A stretch of DNA of 64,000 bases, taken from Marivita geojedonensis. GTDB taxonomy: Bacteria; Pseudomonadota; Alphaproteobacteria; Rhodobacterales; Rhodobacteraceae. Made by a program: the position numbers and the translations under genes. The notes beneath the pieces are model-generated. The model ran no database searches. It was given only the letters and a program-made list of their open reading frames with translations, and had not been told where the DNA came from. This document shows, piece after piece, positions 9,090 through 18,149 of the stretch. Location of the stretch: positions 124,001 through 188,000 of the forward strand of contig NZ_JFKC01000002.1 in assembly GCF_002115805.1 (NCBI RefSeq), given 5' to 3'. How positions within the stretch are numbered: position 1 is the stretch's first letter; each line of letters starts with the position of its first letter.

Positions 9090-9572
9090 TCAGGCCGCTT
9101 CGAGAAGCAGCGCGTCGAGGTCGAGCGGTGCGTTCACCATCTCCAGATCGCCCTGCGCATTGCGGGGCCATTCGGCTTCGGGACGGTCCCGATAAATCTC
9201 GATGCCGTTTCCGTCGGGATCGCTGAAATAGATGGCTTCGCTGACGCCATGATCTGCCGCGCCTTCGATCTCGACCCCGGCCTCGAGCGCCGTGCGGAAC
9301 GCCTGCGCCAGCGCTGCGCGGTCAGGATAGAGAAATGCCACATGGAACAGTCCGGGGCTGCGCCGGGGCGCGCGTGGGCCGTTTTCGCTGAACCATGTGT
9401 TCAGGCCGATATGGTGGTGATAGCCACCGGCAGACAGGAATGCTGCCTGATCGCCGTAATGCTGCATCACATCCAGCCCCATCACATCGCGGTAAAACGC
9501 GATGGAGCGTTGAAGATCGGTGACTTTGAGATGGACATGCCCGATGGACATGTTGGGGTGTGCTTTGGTCAT
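9090..9572 (-). CDS. VOC-family (glyoxalase/extradiol dioxygenase-like) protein
   Basis: 160 residues with a vicinal-oxygen-chelate fold. GHVHLKVTDLQRSIAFYRDVMGL opens the first module and FHVAFLYPDRAAL the second, and AIYFSDPDGNGIEIYRDRP closes it. The putative metal ligands are His in GHVHL, His in LFHVAF and Glu in GIEIY. Homologues are annotated as CatE-like catechol 2,3-dioxygenases or glyoxalase/bleomycin-resistance proteins. The substrate cannot be deduced. GAAAGGACAGACC precedes the ATG. Confidence 0.85.
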   Translation of the reverse strand: MTKAHPNMSIGHVHLKVTDLQRSIAFYRDVMGLDVMQHYGDQAAFLSAGGYHHHIGLNTWFSENGPRAPRRSPGLFHVAFLYPDRAALAQAFRTALEAGVEIEGAADHGVSEAIYFSDPDGNGIEIYRDRPEAEWPRNAQGDLEMVNAPLDLDALLLEAA

Positions 9573-9667
9573 GGTCTGTCCTTTCGACCGTTTCGACCAA
9601 GCTATATCTGCGCGCCCTTGCGCAAAAGGCTCTCGGGCGCGCAGGATGTGTGCGTTTGTGTGGCGGG

Positions 9668-10699
9668 TTACGAAACTATGCCGACGATGTCGTAAGTCTG
9701 CTTGAGAATCGGTGCGGCGATTGCGCGGGCTCGATCCGATCCTTTGCGAAGGATTGCGTCAATCTCGTCAGGCTGTTGCATGAGGCGCGCCATTTCCGAG
9801 GAAATCGGAGACAGCTTGGCGACGGCAAGTTCCGACAGCATTGGCTTGAATTCCGAGAATGGCTTTCCGCCCACATCGCGCAGAACGTCATCCACCGACT
9901 GATCGGCCAATGCCGCGAAGATATTGACGAGGTTGCGCGCCTCGGGGCGGTTCTCCAACCCGTCTGCCTCGGAGGGCAGGGCATCCGGGTCGGTCTTGGC
10001 CTTACGGATCTTCTGCGCGATGGCATCGGCATCGTCAGTCATGTTGATGCGGCTCGCATCCGAGGGATCGGATTTCGACATCTTCTTTGACCCGTCGCGC
10101 AGGCTCATCACCCGTGTTGCCGCGCCTTCGATCACCGGTTCGGTGATCGGGAAGAAGTCAGTCTTGAAGTCGTGGTTGAACTTCGTGGCAATGTCGCGCG
10201 TCAGTTCAAGATGCTGCTTCTGGTCCTCTCCGACGGGAACATGCGTGGCGTGATAGACAAGGATATCCGCTGCCATCAGGGCCGGATAGGCGAAAAGGCC
10301 AAGCGACGCGTTCTCCTGGTTCTTGCCCGCCTTGTCCTTCCACTGGGTCATGCGCTTCATCCATCCCATGCGCGCCACGCAGTTGAAGATCCACGCAAGC
10401 TGCGCATGTTCTGCCACCTGACTCTGGTTGAAGAGGATGGACTTCTCGGGGTCGATGCCGCTGGCAATGTAGCCGGCGGCCAGTTCCCGCGTCTGGCGGC
10501 GCAGAGCATCCGGGTCCTGCCAGACGGTGATCGCGTGCAGATCGACCATGCAGTAAATGGTTTCGAAGCCCTGGCCCTGCATTTCGACGAAACGCTTCAT
10601 GGCACCAAGGTAATTGCCCAGTGTCAGCCCCCCGGAGGGCTGGATCCCCGAAAAGACACGGGGCGTGAACGCGGGAGAGGTTTGGACCCCCTCGGACAT
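9668..10699 (-). CDS. trpS: Tryptophanyl-tRNA synthetase
   Basis: A 343-residue class Ic aminoacyl-tRNA synthetase. The HIGH-equivalent motif is in [19 protein letters not shown] (about residues 15-33), and the KMSKS loop is present as [12 protein letters not shown] (about residues 207-218). GRQxD-type residues are replaced by the usual [15 protein letters not shown]. Length and motifs are normal for bacterial TrpRS. The start codon is preceded by GGAG. It lies near murJ as in other Rhodobacterales and is transcribed away from the divergent rhomboid gene. Confidence 0.97.
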   Translation of the reverse strand: MSEGVQTSPAFTPRVFSGIQPSGGLTLGNYLGAMKRFVEMQGQGFETIYCMVDLHAITVWQDPDALRRQTRELAAGYIASGIDPEKSILFNQSQVAEHAQLAWIFNCVARMGWMKRMTQWKDKAGKNQENASLGLFAYPALMAADILVYHATHVPVGEDQKQHLELTRDIATKFNHDFKTDFFPITEPVIEGAATRVMSLRDGSKKMSKSDPSDASRINMTDDADAIAQKIRKAKTDPDALPSEADGLENRPEARNLVNIFAALADQSVDDVLRDVGGKPFSEFKPMLSELAVAKLSPISSEMARLMQQPDEIDAILRKGSDRARAIAAPILKQTYDIVGIVS

Positions 10700-10776
10700 G
10701 GCAAAACTCCATCTGGCAAAAGTGGTGCGGGTGCCTTACCCATGACCTCAAGTGCCGTCAAGCAAGGGCCTGAGCA

Positions 10777-11466
10777 GTGACCCACCCGCATAACGAACCC
10801 CCGCTGAACCCGCTGCCGCCTGTGGTGATCGCGTTGTTCCTCGTGATCGTCGGGATCGAGGTGGCCTTCAGCCTTGGTGCGCGAGGGATCGTCGGCGGGC
10901 AAGGTGCAGTGGGCTGGCGTCTGGAATATCTTGAGCGGTTCGCCTTTTCGGCCGAGATATTCGCATGGATGCGCGAAACGGGACGGTGGCCGCCCGAGCA
11001 TGTTCTGCGCATGGTGTCTTACCCGTTTGTTCATGCCAGCTTTACCCATGCGCTTTTTGCCGGGGTGATGCTTCTTGCGCTGGGCAAGATGGTGGGCGAG
11101 GCCATGGGCAGCCTTGCGGTTGTCGTGATCTTCTTTGTCTCAGCTGCGGGCGGTGCGGTGATCTATGCCGTGACCATTGGCAGTTCCGCTCCGCTGATCG
11201 GTGCGTTCCCTGCGGTTTACGGTCTGATCGGTGGGTTCACCTACATGCTGTGGCTGCGTCTGGGTCAGCTGGGCGAAAGCCAGATCCGCGCCTTTACCCT
11301 GATCGGGTTCCTGCTGTTCATCCAGTTGATCTTTGGCCTTCTCTTCGGGGCCAACGCGGAATGGGTTGCGGATTTATCGGGCTTTGCGCTTGGATTCAGC
11401 CTGTCGATCATTCTGGTTCCGGGCGGCTGGTCAAAGCTGATCGACCGTCTGCGTCAGCGCAATTAA
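10777..11466 (+). CDS. Rhomboid-family membrane protein lacking catalytic residues
   Basis: 229 residues with about six to seven membrane segments in a rhomboid layout. YPFVHASFTHALFAGVMLLALG (about residues 82-103) corresponds to the TM2 HxxxxHxxxN region. The position of the nucleophile, normally GxSG, reads GAFPAVYGLIGG, so Phe144 replaces the serine. The TM6 histidine position reads WVADLSGFALGF, with Asp199 in place of His. It is therefore probably an inactive rhomboid. The start is GTG. Its stop overlaps the convergent murJ stop by 4 bp (TTAA). Confidence 0.85.
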   Translation: MTHPHNEPPLNPLPPVVIALFLVIVGIEVAFSLGARGIVGGQGAVGWRLEYLERFAFSAEIFAWMRETGRWPPEHVLRMVSYPFVHASFTHALFAGVMLLALGKMVGEAMGSLAVVVIFFVSAAGGAVIYAVTIGSSAPLIGAFPAVYGLIGGFTYMLWLRLGQLGESQIRAFTLIGFLLFIQLIFGLLFGANAEWVADLSGFALGFSLSIILVPGGWSKLIDRLRQRN

Positions 11467-13007
11467 CCACCGCGCCGGAACGCGCTGCGGAATTCCCGAA
11501 GAGAAAACGCCCCGATCAATTGTCCGGCGATGGCATAGCTGACCATGCCCGTCCCGATCAGCACAGTGAGCGCGATGAACCGGATGCCGGCCATGGCAAA
11601 GAACGGACCCAGCAGGACTGTTGCTGCCCAGAGCACCGCACCCATGACAGCAGATGCGAGGCAGACCCGCCAGATGCGTTGGCGGAACTGATCATCGAAG
11701 CGCGCAACGTCGCCCATTCTGCGTGAGCCCAGTGCCAGCATCCAGACCATAACCCAGCCTGCCACGGTGGTGGCGATGGCGGGCGCAATCCAACCGATGA
11801 CGGGGGCCAGCCCGACCGCAATGGCGGCATTCACGATCATCGCCCAGACCGCATAGCGGAAGGGGGATCTGGTGTCTTCCCGCGCAAAAAACAGCGGTTG
11901 CAGGACCTTCTGCAGAACGAAGGCGGGAAGACCCAGTCCGTATATTGCGACCGCCGCGGCGATTGCGGCAGAGTCATCTGTTCCCGTGGCTCCGCGTTCG
12001 AAGAGCACTGTGACCACCGGAAGCGGGATCACGACCAGCGCAACCGCCGCCGGAATGGTCAGGGCGAGCGAAAGCTCTCCTGCGCGCGAGAAAGCGTGTT
12101 TTGCACCTTTGTCGTCCTGTGCTGTGAGGCGTCTGGACAGGTCGGGCAACAGGACGATTCCCACCGCAATACCGACAACGCCAAGAGGCAGCTGATACAG
12201 GCGGTCCGCCGCATAAAGCCATCCCACCGCCTTTTCGAAGTGTGATGCGACCTGTTGGCCGACAAGCAGGTTGATCTGCATTACGCCGCCGGCAAGCGCG
12301 GCGGGAATGGCGACGATGACCAGCCGTTTCATCTCGGGCGTCCAACGGGGGCGGGTGGGGCGAAGACGGATACCGGCGCGATCGGCTGCGACCCAGACAA
12401 GCGCGAGTTGCGCAAGGCCAGCTGCGGGAACCGTCCAGATCAGCCAATGGATCACTTCTCCACCGGCATAGGCTGCCCATGCCATCGAGATGCAGACAAA
12501 AATGTTCAGAAACACCGGTGCTGCAGCAGCAGCGGCAAAACGGCCCGTTGCGTTCAGCACGCCGGAGAACAGAGCCGTCAGCGAAATGAGCAGGATGTAC
12601 GGAAAGACGATCCGGCCGTAATCGACGGTCAGATCGAATCGTGCATCGCCGACGAACCCGCCTGCCGTCAGCCAGACGAGTCCGGGCATGAACACCATCG
12701 CGAGGGCGCTCAGGATCAAGAGTACGAAGGTCAGTCCGGACAGCGCCTGTGTGGCAAAGCCGACAGCGTTGTCATCCGCTTCCAGACGTTTGGAGAACAT
12801 TGGCACGAATGATGCGTTGAACGCGCCTTCGGCGAAGAAGCGGCGGAACATATTGGGCAGACGGAAGGCCGCAACGAACGCGTCCATGACCGGGCCGGGG
12901 CCGATGAAGGCGAGGATCATGACCTCGCGCAGGACGCCTAGAACCCGGCTCATCAAGGTCCAGAAGCCAACGGTGAGCACACCGGTAATCAGGCGGATCG
13001 GTTTCAT
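11463..13007 (-). CDS. murJ: Lipid II flippase MurJ
   Basis: 514 residues of the MOP/MviN exporter family, with about fourteen membrane segments. The N-terminal RLITGVLTVGFWTLMSRVLGVLREVMI and PNMFRRFFAEGAFNASFVPMF are diagnostic of MurJ and include the conserved arginines of the central cavity. It flips lipid II across the inner membrane for peptidoglycan synthesis. The start at MKPIRL is supported by AAGGAG just upstream, while the longer upstream reading has no support. In many Rhodobacterales glnD is directly upstream; here a DUF4214 gene lies between. Confidence 0.95.
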   Translation of the reverse strand: MKPIRLITGVLTVGFWTLMSRVLGVLREVMILAFIGPGPVMDAFVAAFRLPNMFRRFFAEGAFNASFVPMFSKRLEADDNAVGFATQALSGLTFVLLILSALAMVFMPGLVWLTAGGFVGDARFDLTVDYGRIVFPYILLISLTALFSGVLNATGRFAAAAAAPVFLNIFVCISMAWAAYAGGEVIHWLIWTVPAAGLAQLALVWVAADRAGIRLRPTRPRWTPEMKRLVIVAIPAALAGGVMQINLLVGQQVASHFEKAVGWLYAADRLYQLPLGVVGIAVGIVLLPDLSRRLTAQDDKGAKHAFSRAGELSLALTIPAAVALVVIPLPVVTVLFERGATGTDDSAAIAAAVAIYGLGLPAFVLQKVLQPLFFAREDTRSPFRYAVWAMIVNAAIAVGLAPVIGWIAPAIATTVAGWVMVWMLALGSRRMGDVARFDDQFRQRIWRVCLASAVMGAVLWAATVLLGPFFAMAGIRFIALTVLIGTGMVSYAIAGQLIGAFSLREFRSAFRRGG

Positions 13008-13391
13008 GCGGGCTCCTTGCGCGTCAGACGTGGGGTAGAGCAGAAATCGTCCGGCGAAAAGTGCCTCTTGTGTGGTTCGGGGGGCGGAGGCGAACCGTTC
13101 AGAGGCCGATTTCACAACCCTTGGGCTGATTTTGGCTGATTTTTCGGGTGGCTTACCTAGCCGTGCGCTTCGTTTGCCCAGATCACCCCGGCCCGCCGCA
13201 GGGCGTGGCCAAATAGGGACCGCTCTGTTCAAGGCTCAGGGGGTTCTCACAAGATGAGGGCATCCAGGTCATGGAAAAAGGTTCCGGTCGGCCGGGAATC
13301 CGCGCCTGGAGGTGCGCAAAGGGTGGTCGTGCGGAGTGGACGACCTGCCCCGGTCCCTTGGGGCAGGTTTACAGCGCTGATGGCGGCTGGA
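13008..13391. other. Intergenic region upstream of murJ
   Basis: 384 bp without a supportable gene. It holds the murJ ribosome site at its left end, two tandem GGCTGATTTT-like decamers (13124-13143) and an inverted repeat at 13343-13368 (ACCTGCCCC, 8-nt loop, GGGGCAGGT). The inverted repeat lies 24 bp after the DUF4214 gene stop and could be its terminator, but there is no U-tract on that strand. The murJ promoter is presumably here. Confidence 0.6.
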
Positions 13392-15263
13392 CTACCCGAA
13401 CAATGCAAACGGACTATCGACCACGCCAACGACTGGCAGCAACAGATCGGAACTGCCCGCGACCGCATCACTGAGCGCGGCGTCCGAAAGTGCTTGCGCC
13501 GCGTCGATGCTGCTTGCGCTTCCGTCAAATGCCGCCATTACGCTGTTGGCTGCCGCAACATCGCTCTGGCCTTGAATGACTGCGAAATAAAGGCCGATAT
13601 CGGTCTTGTTTTCGATGTAGGCAACATCATCAGGAGAGCCGGTCGCCGCCCGTGCGCCTGCCAGCAGGTCCAGGATAAAGCCGCTCTCGGTGACATTGCC
13701 CGCCGCAAGCTGGCCGGTCCAGAAATCGAAACCCGCCTGATCGGGGTTGCGCCCAAGCACGTTGTTATAGACCGCGTTTACGAATTCGCCGTCACTCACA
13801 TCCGAATACAGCGCCACGGTTTCCGGCTGGGTAAAGAACAGATCTGCGATTTCCTCGAAGGAAAAACCGTTCTTTTGGAACGCCGTCGCCCAGAAGGACA
13901 GTCCAAGCGCGTCAGCAGCGCGATTGAAATAGGCGATGTAAAGCTCGGTCAGCGTGGTCAGGTTTTCCGCAGAGATCAGCCCGATCCCGTCGTGCTTGTC
14001 GAGTTCGAGAACGACATTGCCTTGGGTCTGCAGGTTTTCGACGCTGACCAGATAGGTCAGGTCTCCGGGTGCGCCCCGATCGGCAACGATGCTCTGTCCG
14101 TTCTGAAACTGGATGGACAGCGCGCCCTGCACGGTCTGTTCAAAGACCACGGTATCCTCACCGGCACCGCCATCGACACTGTCGATGCCGCCCGCTCCGG
14201 CAAAGAACGTGTCATCCGCACTGTAGAATCGGATCAACTGGTTGTCCGCACCGTCACGGATGACGTCTGCCTCGTCCGTGGCGAAGATAAGAAGCGCGTC
14301 CGGCGCATTTTGCACATCAAGCGTTTCGGAAAAGCCAAGTCCGTCGTCGAGGATGGCACCGGTACCAAGGTTGATGTCGACTCCACTGGTCGCCCGCCCC
14401 GATGCACCGAATTGATAATCGAGTACGACGACGCTGCCCGGAGAATCGATGAAATAGCTGTCGGACCCTTCATTGCCGTTGAGAAACAGCAGGTGATCCT
14501 GTCCTGTGCGGATGTTGTAGGTGTCGTCTCCGAGCGTCCCTTCTAGACCTAGAGAGGTTTCAAGCGCGTCGTTTACGTTTTCGAGCTTGTCGACCATCGA
14601 CTCGCCAATGATCGAACCGGCGTTCGCGACGCTGTCGATATTGAACGACAGCGACTCTGTGAAGCTGTCGTAGTCGACCCAATAGCCCGCGTTGTTGTCG
14701 GAATTGGAAATGTCGAAAACGATGCGGTCATTGCCTGCCGAACCAACTATGCGGTCTCGCATATCGCTGTTTCCAGCGGGTTGGAGGATGTCGTTTCCGG
14801 ACGCGCCTTCGATGCTGTCGCCAAAGGGCGAACCGATGAACGTGATCGGTTTGGTCAGCAGCGGAAGGAACGGCGACCACGCGAGTTCCTGATCAAAGCG
14901 CGTCAGGCCACCGCTGGCATCCAGAGTGATGCGGCTCGATTGATTGAACAAGGCGGCGAGCGGTGCGAAGTCCGAGGACTCGGAAATCGCATTCAGCGCA
15001 TTGAGGAATGCCGGTGCGCTCCAGTTGATGCCCGAGATAGTGCCTTGCCTGACGTCAAGTCCGTCGAATTCCATCGACGTTATCTGACCGGTCAGAACCT
15101 CGCCGCTGTTCGACAGAAGGAACCCTGACCCCCGAAGCGTGACCGAGACATTCGCGTCGGTGTAGACGGTGTGCGTCAGGACAAGTCGGGACGGGTCGGG
15201 CGAGGTTATGTCGACGCTCAGAAAGCCGGTCGGCCCAAAAAGGCTCTGTTCGAGGAACGCCAA
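13392..15263 (-). CDS. Secreted RTX-like protein with DUF4214 domain
   Basis: 623 residues in the open frame. It has sparse RTX-type glycine/aspartate repeats (GDSIEGASGNDIL near 148, GSAGNDRIVF near 174, AGAGGIDSVDGGAGEDT near 355) and a DUF4214 domain (about residues 438-540: LTELYIAYFNRAADALGLSFW and VYNNVLGRNPDQAGFDFW). The protein is acidic and lacks a signal peptide, so type I secretion is likely. The frame begins only with a TTG and lacks a good ribosome site. A better start, ATG at 15316 with GGAG, is in another frame and is separated by a 25-bp imperfect duplication, so the gene may be 5'-disrupted. Confidence 0.75.
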   Translation of the reverse strand: MAFLEQSLFGPTGFLSVDITSPDPSRLVLTHTVYTDANVSVTLRGSGFLLSNSGEVLTGQITSMEFDGLDVRQGTISGINWSAPAFLNALNAISESSDFAPLAALFNQSSRITLDASGGLTRFDQELAWSPFLPLLTKPITFIGSPFGDSIEGASGNDILQPAGNSDMRDRIVGSAGNDRIVFDISNSDNNAGYWVDYDSFTESLSFNIDSVANAGSIIGESMVDKLENVNDALETSLGLEGTLGDDTYNIRTGQDHLLFLNGNEGSDSYFIDSPGSVVVLDYQFGASGRATSGVDINLGTGAILDDGLGFSETLDVQNAPDALLIFATDEADVIRDGADNQLIRFYSADDTFFAGAGGIDSVDGGAGEDTVVFEQTVQGALSIQFQNGQSIVADRGAPGDLTYLVSVENLQTQGNVVLELDKHDGIGLISAENLTTLTELYIAYFNRAADALGLSFWATAFQKNGFSFEEIADLFFTQPETVALYSDVSDGEFVNAVYNNVLGRNPDQAGFDFWTGQLAAGNVTESGFILDLLAGARAATGSPDDVAYIENKTDIGLYFAVIQGQSDVAAANSVMAAFDGSASSIDAAQALSDAALSDAVAGSSDLLLPVVGVVDSPFALFG

Positions 15264-15282
15264 AAAGCTTCTATTCGAGGAA
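15233..15282 (-). repeat. 25-bp imperfect tandem duplication at the 5' end of the DUF4214 gene
   Basis: Read on the minus strand, two adjacent 25-bp units start with TTCCTCGAA. The first unit (15282-15258) continues TAGAAG and the second (15257-15233) continues CAGAGC, with 20 of 25 positions identical. Because 25 is not a multiple of three, the duplication shifts the frame. With only the second unit present, the ATG at 15316 reads MLITSTGENTLFLEQSLFG and joins the long frame. As it stands that peptide stops at TAG after MLITSTGENTLFLE. Confidence 0.85.
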
Positions 15283-15338
15283 AAGTGTATTTTCGCCGGT
15301 AGATGTGATCAGCATGGCAGGCTCCGGATCAGTCAGAA

Positions 15339-18149
15339 TTATTGCGCGGCGCGTTCGGCCCCTTCGGCGATCGCATTGCGCAGCTTGGTTTCAAGGGCTT
15401 TCTGCTTGTTCTCGGAATGGAATTTCAAGCCGAACATGTCCTTGACATAGAAGGTATCGACCACTTGCTCGCCATAGGTCGCGATGACAGCAGAGGCGAT
15501 GTAGACGTTGGCATTTGCCAAAGTGCGTGTGAGATCGAAAAGCAGGCCCGGGCGGTCGCGGGTATCGACCTCGATGATGGTGTAGATTTCGGACCCTTCG
15601 TTGTCGAAGGTGATCGAGGTGGGTACATTGAAGGCCCGTTCGCGCTTTTTCAGCTTGTCACGCGGCTTGATCGCCTCGCGTGCCAGAACCTCCCCTCGAA
15701 GGGTTTTCGAGATCATATCCCGCAGTCGCGGGATGCGGACATCTTCGTAAGGGGCCCCTTCGCCGTCCTGGATCCAGAAGGCCGCGGTTGCGAAACCGTC
15801 TTTCGAGGTGAATGTACGGGCATCGACGACATTCGCCCCAACGAGCGCAAGCGCCCCGGCGAGACGTGAGAAGATGCCCGGATGATCTGCGAGCGCAAAG
15901 CAGACCCTGGTGGCATCGCGATCTTCATCCGGATGGATGTCTATGCGGATTTCATCATCGCCGATGTCACGCAGCAGTTCGGCAAAGACCTTGTGAGCGG
16001 TGACGTGCAGACCCTGCCAGTAGGGCGGATAATGTCGGCCAGTCTCGATGCGCAGATCCTTGGCATCCCAGCCTTCGAGGGCTTCCCGCAGAGCTTTCTT
16101 GGCTTCAGCGCCACGGTTTTCGCGGTTGAGGGCCTCCATCCCGTCTTCCAGAGCGCGGCGGGTCTGACGGTAGAGGGCGCGGATCAGCACGGCTTTCCAG
16201 TTATTCCACGTACCCGGACCGACGCCACGGATATCGCAGACAGTCAAAACGCAGAGCAGATCGAGCCGTTCCTTTGTCTGCACGGCCTTGGCAAAATCAC
16301 GGACGGTGCGGGGATCGGCAATGTCGCGCTTCTGTGCCATGTCGGACATCAGCAGATGGTAGCGCACCAGCCATTCGACAGTGGCGCATTCCTGCTTGTT
16401 CAGGCCGAGGCGGGGCGCGACCTTGCGTGCGATCTTGGCGCCAAGAACGGAGTGGTCTTCGTCGCGGCCTTTGCCGATGTCATGCAGCAGCAGCGCGACG
16501 TACAGGACCTTGCGGTTTACCCCGTCTTTTAGAATCGAGCTGGCAACCGGCAGGTCTTCCTCAAGATGGCCGTTTTCGATCTCACTGAGGTGCCAGATGC
16601 ATTGGATCGTGTGTTCGTCCACCGTGTAGTGATGGTACATGTTGAACTGCATCATCGCCACGATGGGTTCGAATTCGGGGATGAAGGCCGACAGAACCCC
16701 AAGTTCGTTCATGCGACGCAGAGCGCGTTCGGGGTTGCCGTGTTTGAGCAGCAGGTCAAGGAAGATGCGCTGGGCTTCTTTGTCGTTGCGCATGTCACGG
16801 TCGATCAGATGCAGATTGGCGCTGATCAGGCGCATGGCGTCCGCGTGGATCAGAAGGCCGGTGCGGAGCGCTTCCTCGAAGATGCGCAGCATGTTCATCT
16901 TGTCGGCGAGGAAGGCCGCATCGTCGGTGATGGCGAGGCGGTTGTTAACGACCTCGTAGCCTTCTTTCATCTTCGGTGCGCGCTTGAGCAGGCGCAGCAG
17001 AAGCGGTGGTTCTTTCTGCTGCGAGGCTTCGAGCGAGGTCAGGAAGATCCGGGTCAGGTCACCCACGGATGTGGCATGGCGGAAAAAGTCCTGCATGAAG
17101 ATTTCCACCGCGCGTCGACCGCCTTTGTCGACATAGCCCATTCGGGCGGCAACTTCGACCTGCATGTCGAAAGTCAGTTGTTCGGTTGCGCGACCGGAGG
17201 CGAGGTGCAGGTGGCAGCGTACGGCCCAGAGAAAGTTCTCGGCCTTGACGAATGTGTCGAATTCCTCGGGACGGAACACACCGGTTCGCACCAGTTTGCG
17301 CAGGTCATCGGTGTGATGGATGTACTTGGCGATCCAGAACAGCGACTGCAGGTCACGCAACCCGCCCTTACCCTCTTTGATATTGGGTTCCACCATGTAG
17401 CGCTGGCCCTGCTTGGTGTGGCGGACGTCGCGTTCGGCGAGTTTGGCTTCGATGAACTCTGCCTCTGTACCTTTGAACAGGGTGTTCCAGAGCTTGCTGT
17501 CCAGTTCGTCGGCCAGCGGTTCATAGCCCGCAATGAACCGGTGTTCGAGCATCGCTGTCCGGATGGTGAAATCCTCGGCGCCTAGGCGCAGGCAGTCCTT
17601 CACGGTGCGTGAGGAATGGCCGACCTTAAGCTTAAGGTCCCACAGGATGTAGAGCATGGATTCGATCACGCTCTCCGCCCAGGCGGTGATCTTGTAAGGG
17701 GTCAGGAACAGCAGATCGACATCCGAGAAGGGTGCCATTTCCCCACGCCCATAACCGCCCACGGCCAGCACGGTTAACCGTTCACCCTCAGTCGGGTTGG
17801 GATTGCGGTGAATCCGTTCCGTCACAACCTCAAAGGTGAGCGTGACCAGCTGATCGGTGAGCCACGTATACCCGGTGGTCACCGGCAGGGCGTTGCGTGG
17901 CTGTGCCTCGAGCCGAGCAGCCACGGCGGCACGGCCCGTCTTTTGCCCTTCCTTGAGCACGTCAACGACAGCGGCGCGGATGGCGCGTTCATCAGCCGCG
18001 TCTTCGATGCTTTGCCAGAGTTTTTCGCGCAGCGCGGCAACGTCGAGCACGTCATCGAACGGGTTGGACGCCGCTGGGGCGCCCGCGTTCTGTTCGTTTG
18101 TTAAGGACTTAGAAGCCTGCGCCGCCGAAGCCGGATGGGGCTGGGTCAA
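15339..18149 (-). CDS. glnD: Bifunctional PII uridylyltransferase / uridylyl-removing enzyme
   Basis: 936 residues. The nucleotidyltransferase motif GGYGRGEMAPFSDVDLLFL lies at about 131-149. The HD hydrolase has LLLHDIGKGRDEDHS near residue 550, and two ACT domains occupy the C-terminus (ATRVCFALADHPGIFSRLAGAL and IIEVDTRDRPGLLFDLTRTL). GlnD modifies PII proteins in response to glutamine and controls nitrogen assimilation. The open frame starts with TTG at 18149, overlapping the lipoprotein gene by 41 bp and lacking a clear ribosome site. A GTG at 18050 is an alternative start. Confidence 0.95.
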   Translation of the reverse strand: MTQPHPASAAQASKSLTNEQNAGAPAASNPFDDVLDVAALREKLWQSIEDAADERAIRAAVVDVLKEGQKTGRAAVAARLEAQPRNALPVTTGYTWLTDQLVTLTFEVVTERIHRNPNPTEGERLTVLAVGGYGRGEMAPFSDVDLLFLTPYKITAWAESVIESMLYILWDLKLKVGHSSRTVKDCLRLGAEDFTIRTAMLEHRFIAGYEPLADELDSKLWNTLFKGTEAEFIEAKLAERDVRHTKQGQRYMVEPNIKEGKGGLRDLQSLFWIAKYIHHTDDLRKLVRTGVFRPEEFDTFVKAENFLWAVRCHLHLASGRATEQLTFDMQVEVAARMGYVDKGGRRAVEIFMQDFFRHATSVGDLTRIFLTSLEASQQKEPPLLLRLLKRAPKMKEGYEVVNNRLAITDDAAFLADKMNMLRIFEEALRTGLLIHADAMRLISANLHLIDRDMRNDKEAQRIFLDLLLKHGNPERALRRMNELGVLSAFIPEFEPIVAMMQFNMYHHYTVDEHTIQCIWHLSEIENGHLEEDLPVASSILKDGVNRKVLYVALLLHDIGKGRDEDHSVLGAKIARKVAPRLGLNKQECATVEWLVRYHLLMSDMAQKRDIADPRTVRDFAKAVQTKERLDLLCVLTVCDIRGVGPGTWNNWKAVLIRALYRQTRRALEDGMEALNRENRGAEAKKALREALEGWDAKDLRIETGRHYPPYWQGLHVTAHKVFAELLRDIGDDEIRIDIHPDEDRDATRVCFALADHPGIFSRLAGALALVGANVVDARTFTSKDGFATAAFWIQDGEGAPYEDVRIPRLRDMISKTLRGEVLAREAIKPRDKLKKRERAFNVPTSITFDNEGSEIYTIIEVDTRDRPGLLFDLTRTLANANVYIASAVIATYGEQVVDTFYVKDMFGLKFHSENKQKALETKLRNAIAEGAERAAQ

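Noticed and set aside
8953-9171. N-terminal extension of the branched-chain aminotransferase
   Set aside because: It would translate straight through the paired palindromes at 9021-9068, while the ATG at 8952 has a good ribosome site and matches the family start.
13072-13257. Small plus-strand open frame (61 residues) upstream of murJ
   Set aside because: No ribosome site, no hydrophobic or conserved pattern, and it lies over the murJ 5' region.
13343-13368. Inverted repeat after the DUF4214 gene as an intrinsic terminator
   Set aside because: The 9-bp stem is good but no U-tract follows on the minus strand, so it is kept only as a note on the intergenic region.
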